Shown: positions 33,903-38,111 of the stretch, piece after piece | Numbering within the stretch: position 1 is the first letter of the stretch | Layout of the letters: every line of letters begins with the position of its first letter | From: Chloroflexota bacterium | Lineage (GTDB): Bacteria > Chloroflexota > Dehalococcoidia > Lucifugimonadales > Lucifugimonadaceae | Assembly (NCBI GenBank): GCA_002699165.1 | Contig: PABO01000015.1 | Coordinates: 29,221-67,331 of the forward strand | DNA: 38,111 bases | Direction: 5' to 3' | Made by a program: the position numbers and the translations under genes | The notes under the pieces: model-generated | What the model saw: the letters and a program-made list of their open reading frames with translations, nothing else | Databases searched by the model: none | What the model was told of the DNA's origin: nothing

Positions 33903-34598
33903 TTATGAACCAAATCTTTCAGTATAAATATCAAAATTAATTTTTATTTTAGATATTATTTCTAAAGCATTTTCAACAAATAAATCTGAACCACAAATGT
34001 ATAGTTCATAATTTTTATTTTTGTCTAGGTTTATGAAAGTTTTAGAATTAATTCTCTCTTTACCTCCAAGCCAATTAAGAGGTTTTTCTCTTGTTATAGA
34101 TGGAAAATAGAATGAATTTAAATCTTTTTTGTTTTCCATAAAGTTTACAAGACCTGAAAAGTTTTTAGACCAATGATACATATAAAAAAGCTCTCTTTTA
34201 TTTTTGAGATAATTTGACATCGAAATAAAAGGAGCAATCCCAGACCCTGATGCAATAAATATTGGTATCTTTTTATTTTGTAATATAAACCTCATACCGA
34301 TAGGATTAGAAATTTGAATTTTATCTCCAATATCAGAAAAATCATATAAAAAACTAGAAACTTCTCCATTTGGAATTTTTTCAACTAAAAAACTTGCACC
34401 GTCTATTTTGGGAGTACTTGCTATTGAGTAAGGTCTTATTGCTTGATATCCATTTTCTGCAGTTAAGCACATTTCTGAATATTGACCGGGTATATGACCT
34501 TTCCAATTTTCAATTTTGAAATCAATCATACAAAGATCTTCATTTATTATTTTTTTATTTTTTATTACCGCATGATTGAAATATTGAGATTCTATCAT
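33903..34598 (-). CDS. FAD/NAD(P)-binding reductase paired with the YuiH-like molybdoprotein
   Basis: Ferredoxin-NADP+ reductase-type flavoprotein of 231 residues from ATG 34598 (the track start at 34661 lies inside the preceding gene). FAD-binding RPYSIAS near residue 56, HIPGQYSEM before it, nucleotide-binding FIASGSGIAPFISM near 115, and the C-terminal ELYICGSDLFVENAL plus terminal YTERFG are the family's marks. No 2Fe-2S domain is fused. It starts two bases after the molybdoprotein stop, so the two products probably form a reductase/Mo-oxidoreductase pair exchanging electrons. It converges with the ADH gene with a two-base gap. Confidence 0.87.
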   Translation of the reverse strand: MIESQYFNHAVIKNKKIINEDLCMIDFKIENWKGHIPGQYSEMCLTAENGYQAIRPYSIASTPKIDGASFLVEKIPNGEVSSFLYDFSDIGDKIQISNPIGMRFILQNKKIPIFIASGSGIAPFISMSNYLKNKRELFYMYHWSKNFSGLVNFMENKKDLNSFYFPSITREKPLNWLGGKERINSKTFINLDKNKNYELYICGSDLFVENALEIISKIKINFDIYTERFGS

Positions 34599-34600
34599 TG

Positions 34601-35191
34601 TCAAGAATATCTTTGCTCTTTCCAAGGATCTCCATACATGTGATATCCATAATTTTCCCAAAATCCAGGAGTATCTTTATCTAGAAATGTGATTTTATCG
34701 AACCATTTTGCAGATTTCCAAAAATATAAGTGAGGAACTATTAATCTTATTGGACCTCCATGTTCAGCTGATATAGGTTCATCTTCATAAGAATAAGAAA
34801 TTATAGTATGTTCCATTATTAGGTCAACTAGGGGGACATTTGTTGTATAACCTGTAAATGATCCTATCATTGTCCAATCAGTAGGAGGTTTTACTTTCAA
34901 ATTCTCAAATAAAGTTGATATTTTTACACCCTTCCAATTCATATCAAATTTAGTCCATCTTGTTACACAATGAATATCTTTTGTAATTAATGATGAAGGT
35001 AAACTTTTTAAGGTATCCCAATTTATTTCTGCTAAAGTTTCATTATTATAAATTATAGAAAGATTCCAATCTTCTAAATTTATTTTTGGAGTAGGTTCAG
35101 CAGATAGCACAGGGAACCTATTCTCTAAATATTGCCCTGGAGGAACTCGATCATTTTTATCTTTTTTCCCAAAAAAACCTCTAGTTACCAA
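34601..35191 (-). CDS. YuiH-like sulfite-oxidase-family molybdopterin oxidoreductase
   Basis: A single oxidoreductase molybdopterin-binding domain of 196 residues, the size of Bacillus YuiH-type proteins. The opening RGFFGKKDKNDRVPPGQY and ENRFPVLSAEPTP, the Mo-ligand cysteine in KDIHCVTRWTKFDMNWKGV near residue 75, GYTTNVPLVDL, and HGGPIRLIVPHLYFWKSAKW (cofactor phosphate region) are all characteristic. There is no Tat signal or dimerisation domain, so it is probably cytosolic. Substrate unknown. Start is TTG with GGGAG nine bases before it, overlapping the end of the galactonate-dehydratase-like gene by seven bases. Its Mo-cofactor chemistry (MPT type) differs from that served by XdhC/MocA. 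Confidence 0.9.
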   Translation of the reverse strand: MVTRGFFGKKDKNDRVPPGQYLENRFPVLSAEPTPKINLEDWNLSIIYNNETLAEINWDTLKSLPSSLITKDIHCVTRWTKFDMNWKGVKISTLFENLKVKPPTDWTMIGSFTGYTTNVPLVDLIMEHTIISYSYEDEPISAEHGGPIRLIVPHLYFWKSAKWFDKITFLDKDTPGFWENYGYHMYGDPWKEQRYS

Positions 35192-36342
35192 TTTGTAAAA
35201 CTCCCATCTTCTCTTGATAATCTTGGTGAAAATCCTGTTGGATCTACTCTCATTGATTCTGCAATATCCATATCAATATCAACTCCTAGCCCAGGAGTAT
35301 CTGGACACCAAGAATATCCATTTTCCCATTCAATTTGTTTTGGGAAAAGCTTTTGAGCATAACTACCAGGAGCTTTTGGCATCTCTTGAACCCCAACATT
35401 GCTTGAAGCCATACACAATGAAACGCAAGCTGCAGCTGATACAGGACCTAATGGGTTATGAGGAACTATATTTATATAATGGGTTTCAGCCCAATGAGTA
35501 ATTTTTAATGCTTCAGTTAAGCCCCCAACTATGCATAAATCTATCCTTGCATAATCAATTAATTCATTTTCTATAACTTCTCTAAATGGCCATTTAGAGG
35601 CCCATTGTTCTCCTGCAGCAATTGGAAGGTTTATCTTATTTCTTATATGATTATATGACCCAGGGTTCTCTGATCTAATAGGGTCTTCTATAAAGAATGG
35701 CTTTAAGGATTCTAAATCCTTGCACATTTCAATAACTTCTGGAGGATCAAGCCTTGTGTGAACATCAAACGTTATTTCTGGATCAAATCCAAATTTTTCT
35801 CTCACTTCACCCATAATTTCAACAGCAATTTTAATAGACTTTCTTGGCTCTAAAATATTTGATTCTAGATCATTGATAAAATTACCAGGTTGGTGCCATC
35901 TGAGAAATTTCCAACCTTTATTGAGATGTTCTTCGCATGTATCCAAAAGTTCTTTTAAAGAATTTCCTTGGGTATGAGGGTAACATATAACTTTCTCTCT
36001 ATAAGGTCCTCCGAGTAGTTTATACACAGGCATATCGACAGATTTTCCTTTTATATCCCACAAGGCAATATCTATTGCTGATATAGCACACGAATAAACT
36101 TTGTCAGCTGGGAAAAATGATGATCTGAACATTACTTGCCATAATCTTTCAGTTTCCCATGGGTCAGATCCAATAACTATTTCACTTAAATGTTCTATTG
36201 CTTTTGCAATTGCATTTCCTTGTCTAGCAATTCCTACTTCTCCTAATCCATGGATTCCTTTGTCTGTGTCAACTCTGACAAAAAAATAAACCCTTCCCTC
36301 TTCATCTTTAATTGGAATGCTAGTTATTTTTGTTACTTTCAA
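35185..36342 (-). CDS. Enolase-superfamily sugar-acid dehydratase, D-galactonate dehydratase-like
   Basis: 385 residues, related to DgoD/ManD-type dehydratases that turn aldonic acids into 2-keto-3-deoxy acids. Key sites: TFDVHTRLDPP near residue 205 (metal Asp plus catalytic His, as in DgoD's DFHGR), FIEDPI (Glu), AAGEQ (Glu), IDLCIVGG (Asp) and IVPHNPLGPVSAAACVS (His) near 308. The usual KxK base position reads FLRWHQPG, i.e. Arg in place of Lys, as in mannonate-type enzymes. It is therefore a plausible active dehydratase; the exact sugar acid is unknown. TTG start with AAGGAG eight bases upstream. It lies between paralog 3 and the molybdoprotein in one tight leftward unit. Confidence 0.9.
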   Translation of the reverse strand: MKVTKITSIPIKDEEGRVYFFVRVDTDKGIHGLGEVGIARQGNAIAKAIEHLSEIVIGSDPWETERLWQVMFRSSFFPADKVYSCAISAIDIALWDIKGKSVDMPVYKLLGGPYREKVICYPHTQGNSLKELLDTCEEHLNKGWKFLRWHQPGNFINDLESNILEPRKSIKIAVEIMGEVREKFGFDPEITFDVHTRLDPPEVIEMCKDLESLKPFFIEDPIRSENPGSYNHIRNKINLPIAAGEQWASKWPFREVIENELIDYARIDLCIVGGLTEALKITHWAETHYINIVPHNPLGPVSAAACVSLCMASSNVGVQEMPKAPGSYAQKLFPKQIEWENGYSWCPDTPGLGVDIDMDIAESMRVDPTGFSPRLSREDGSFTNW

Positions 36343-36357
36343 CTGAAAAACTCCTTC

Positions 36358-37524
36358 TTATTTCCACTTTACTTCATTTTTCTCAAAATCATGGATAAAT
36401 AACCCAGCTCCTTTTCTTCTTCCCCAAGGTTTTCTAGGTTCTCTTTCTATTTTTTGATTTTTTAATTCTAATAATGCTTTCTCATCAACTATGAGTCCTA
36501 TTCCTGGAGTTTCATCTAAATGTAGATAACCATCTGCAATATTATCATTCCACTTAGAATAAGCTTTTTCTCTTCCAGGATCAACTACTTCCATCATTAT
36601 ATGATTTGGAATAGATGTAGCAATGTGAGCATTATAATTCCCTATACAATTCATAGTTGTAACTGGAATCTCATATGCATAAGCTACATTACTAATCTGT
36701 CGTAATCCAGTTACTCCAGATTGATAACTACTAACATTTAGTATGTCAGCAGCTTGATTATTTATTAGTGAATAAAAATCACCAACATTATTTAGGTTCT
36801 CCCCTGTAGAAACTGCAGCTTTAATATTATTTGAAACCATTTTTAGCCCTTTATAATCCCATCTTCTAACAGGTTCTTCTGCCCAAAAAATATCAAATTT
36901 TTCTTCTATTTTGTTTATGGTTTGAATAGCTTGCTTTACGGACCAATATTCATTTGAATCAATCATTATTCTAGGTCTTTTAGTAATTTTAGATAAAGCA
37001 TCATAAACGATACCTATTCTTCTAAGGTCATCTTCTAAAGAGATTCCAATTTTTACTTTTGCAGAATCCACTCCTTTTTCAGACATCTTAGAAAAAAAAT
37101 CAAAGAGTTCTTCATCTGAAAGGTTATATCCAATATCAGATGCGTAAACTTTACATCTAGGTTCATTTGATCCTAAAGTTCTCCATAAAGGTTCAGAATT
37201 TATTTTTGCTTTTATATCCCATAAGGCTATATCAATTGCTGATAATGCTGCATGCGCTTCACCTTCATCTCCACCCTTAAAAACAAAATCAATCATTGAT
37301 TTCCAAATAGAAAATACTTCTCTAGGGTCTTTTCCTTCTATCAATGGGAAAAAATCTTTCACATAATCATTACCTAACGGTGCAATACCTGTTATTCCTC
37401 CATCTGTGTATATTTTCAATATATTTGAGGAAATCAAATCTTCTCCACTGGGCCCATTTGAGTCGCCAAGAGGACGATTCATTATTTCTTTATATTTTTC
37501 TAATTTATAGGAAGTGATTTTCAT
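36358..37524 (-). CDS. Enolase-superfamily protein with altered C-terminal catalytic dyad
   Basis: 388 residues. Metal ligands are present: MIDSNEYW (Asp, near 195), AEEPVRRWDY (Glu), STGENLNN (Glu), and the base motif SAKVKIG (KxK). But where mandelate-racemase relatives have QPD and PHG, this protein has ILNVSSYQSGVTG and TTMNCIGNYNAHI: neither Asp nor His of the dyad, and no MLE-type lysine on the sixth strand. It ends with a conserved PWGRRKGAGLF tail shared with the next paralog. A one-base-type epimerase/dehydratase reaction or a different chemistry is possible. ATG 37524 overlaps the upstream paralog's stop as ATGA. Confidence 0.88.
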   Translation of the reverse strand: MKITSYKLEKYKEIMNRPLGDSNGPSGEDLISSNILKIYTDGGITGIAPLGNDYVKDFFPLIEGKDPREVFSIWKSMIDFVFKGGDEGEAHAALSAIDIALWDIKAKINSEPLWRTLGSNEPRCKVYASDIGYNLSDEELFDFFSKMSEKGVDSAKVKIGISLEDDLRRIGIVYDALSKITKRPRIMIDSNEYWSVKQAIQTINKIEEKFDIFWAEEPVRRWDYKGLKMVSNNIKAAVSTGENLNNVGDFYSLINNQAADILNVSSYQSGVTGLRQISNVAYAYEIPVTTMNCIGNYNAHIATSIPNHIMMEVVDPGREKAYSKWNDNIADGYLHLDETPGIGLIVDEKALLELKNQKIEREPRKPWGRRKGAGLFIHDFEKNEVKWK

Positions 37525-38111
37525 TTTGTTTGAGCCTCTCTCATTTCTTCTTTGGTTGGAGGAATCTCAAATAGTCCTGCACCTGGTCTTCTTCCATAGG
37601 GACTTGGACCAGCCTTTTGAGAAACTTTTTCTACTTTATGCTTGGAAAGTTCTTCGTAATTTATTTCTATTCCAAGTCCAGGTTTATTCCCTACAAATGC
37701 ATATCCATCCTTGATTTTTACATCTGAAGTAAAAACTTTTGATTCAGGTTCGGGGTGAGGAACTTCTACAGTTATACAATTAGGAATTGCATTTGCAATG
37801 TGAGCGTGAATTATTCCAATAGAGCCACCTAGCGTAACCGGTAATTCTAAAGCATAAGCAGCATCAGCTATTTGGAGAGCACCTGATATACCTGTCATTC
37901 CTTGGCTTATTTGAATCACATCTGCAGATCTATGATGAAAATATGGCAGAAAATCTCCAAGAGTATCTAAGTTCTCTCCTGCACATACTGGAGTTTTTAT
38001 AGAATCAGAAACTTTTTTTAAACCTAGGAAATCCCATCTTCGTGCTGGTTCTTCAATCCATCCTAAAGTAAATCTTTCTTCCATTTCCGAAATGTTTCTT
38101 ATTGTTTGCTT
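37521..38111 (-). CDS. Enolase-superfamily protein, N-terminus cut by window edge
   Basis: The track starts at an internal ATG (38084), but the frame is open to the window's right edge, adding KQTIRNISE, which aligns with VKQAIQTINKIEE of the neighbouring paralog. About 196 C-terminal residues are visible: WIEEPARRWDF (metal Glu), CAGENLDTLGDF (metal Glu), then VIQISQGMTGISG and VTLGGSIGIIHAHI in place of the Asp-His dyad, as in paralog 3. It ends PSPYGRRPGAGLF plus a charged tail. Its stop overlaps the next gene's ATG, so the pair is translationally coupled and probably arose by tandem duplication. Confidence 0.88.
   Translation of the reverse strand, partial: KQTIRNISEMEERFTLGWIEEPARRWDFLGLKKVSDSIKTPVCAGENLDTLGDFLPYFHHRSADVIQISQGMTGISGALQIADAAYALELPVTLGGSIGIIHAHIANAIPNCITVEVPHPEPESKVFTSDVKIKDGYAFVGNKPGLGIEINYEELSKHKVEKVSQKAGPSPYGRRPGAGLFEIPPTKEEMREAQTK

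Overview
The window is a compact, strongly AT-rich bacterial chromosome segment with no intergenic gap above about 250 bases, many overlapping or nearly abutting genes, and no mobile element, phage or CRISPR signature. Four enolase-superfamily (COG4948) paralogs lie at the right end. There is an LppX/LprAFG-type lipoprotein beside a 14-TM exporter, XdhC/MocA molybdenum-cofactor genes and a YuiH-type molybdoprotein. Together these suggest a free-living marine Chloroflexota of the SAR202 kind. This assignment is an inference from gene content; no 16S rRNA is present.

Layout. 1-6.9 kb: an edge-truncated TIGR01777 epimerase, a DUF3500 gene on +, then a leftward run ispH - DUF192 lipoprotein - gpmA - MFS permease - fhs. 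7-14 kb, rightward: prs - secA - unknown gene - valS. 14-21.8 kb, leftward: folD - pdhA - pdhB - pdhC - thyX - coaX - coaBC - small unknown protein - RraA-like. This joins one-carbon/thymidylate, pyruvate dehydrogenase and CoA synthesis genes. 21.8-28.7 kb: acpS; a convergent lipoprotein/MFS exporter pair resembling mycobacterial LprG-Rv1410c (P55); then a TPP riboswitch driving an ABC importer for a thiamine-pyrimidine precursor (ThiZ-ThiX-ThiY), a convergent SMP-30 gene, and thiD. 28.7-32.7 kb, leftward: enolase-superfamily enzyme - xdhC - mocA - M24-like fragment - SDR dehydrogenase. 32.8-33.9 kb, rightward: a CAU tRNA and a zinc-type dehydrogenase. 33.9-38.1 kb, leftward: two enolase-superfamily paralogs (one cut by the window edge) - galactonate-dehydratase-like enzyme - YuiH-like molybdoprotein - FAD reductase.

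How they work together. The right third looks like a module for catabolism of oxidised acids or sugars: enolase-type dehydratases/racemases, SDR and MDR dehydrogenases, a lactonase-like SMP-30 protein, and a molybdoenzyme/flavin-reductase pair with Mo-cofactor maturation genes next door. The left two thirds are mostly housekeeping.

Most unusual signal. Three genes (valS, thiZ, lprG-like) have N-termini that clearly belong to the protein but no ATG/GTG/TTG to start them. In each, a good Shine-Dalgarno sits at normal spacing before an AUC, AUU or AUA codon. For thiZ that Shine-Dalgarno is the conserved 3' end of the TPP aptamer itself. In addition, the DUF192 lipoprotein is out of frame with its natural start (which overlaps the ispH stop) by one base, inside a run of ten A. 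These are either consensus errors or real near-cognate initiation and homopolymer slippage. Comparison with related genomes and raw reads would decide. Several other starts in the track were moved to internal ATG or TTG codons, and two edge-truncated genes and three N-terminal extensions missing from the track were added.
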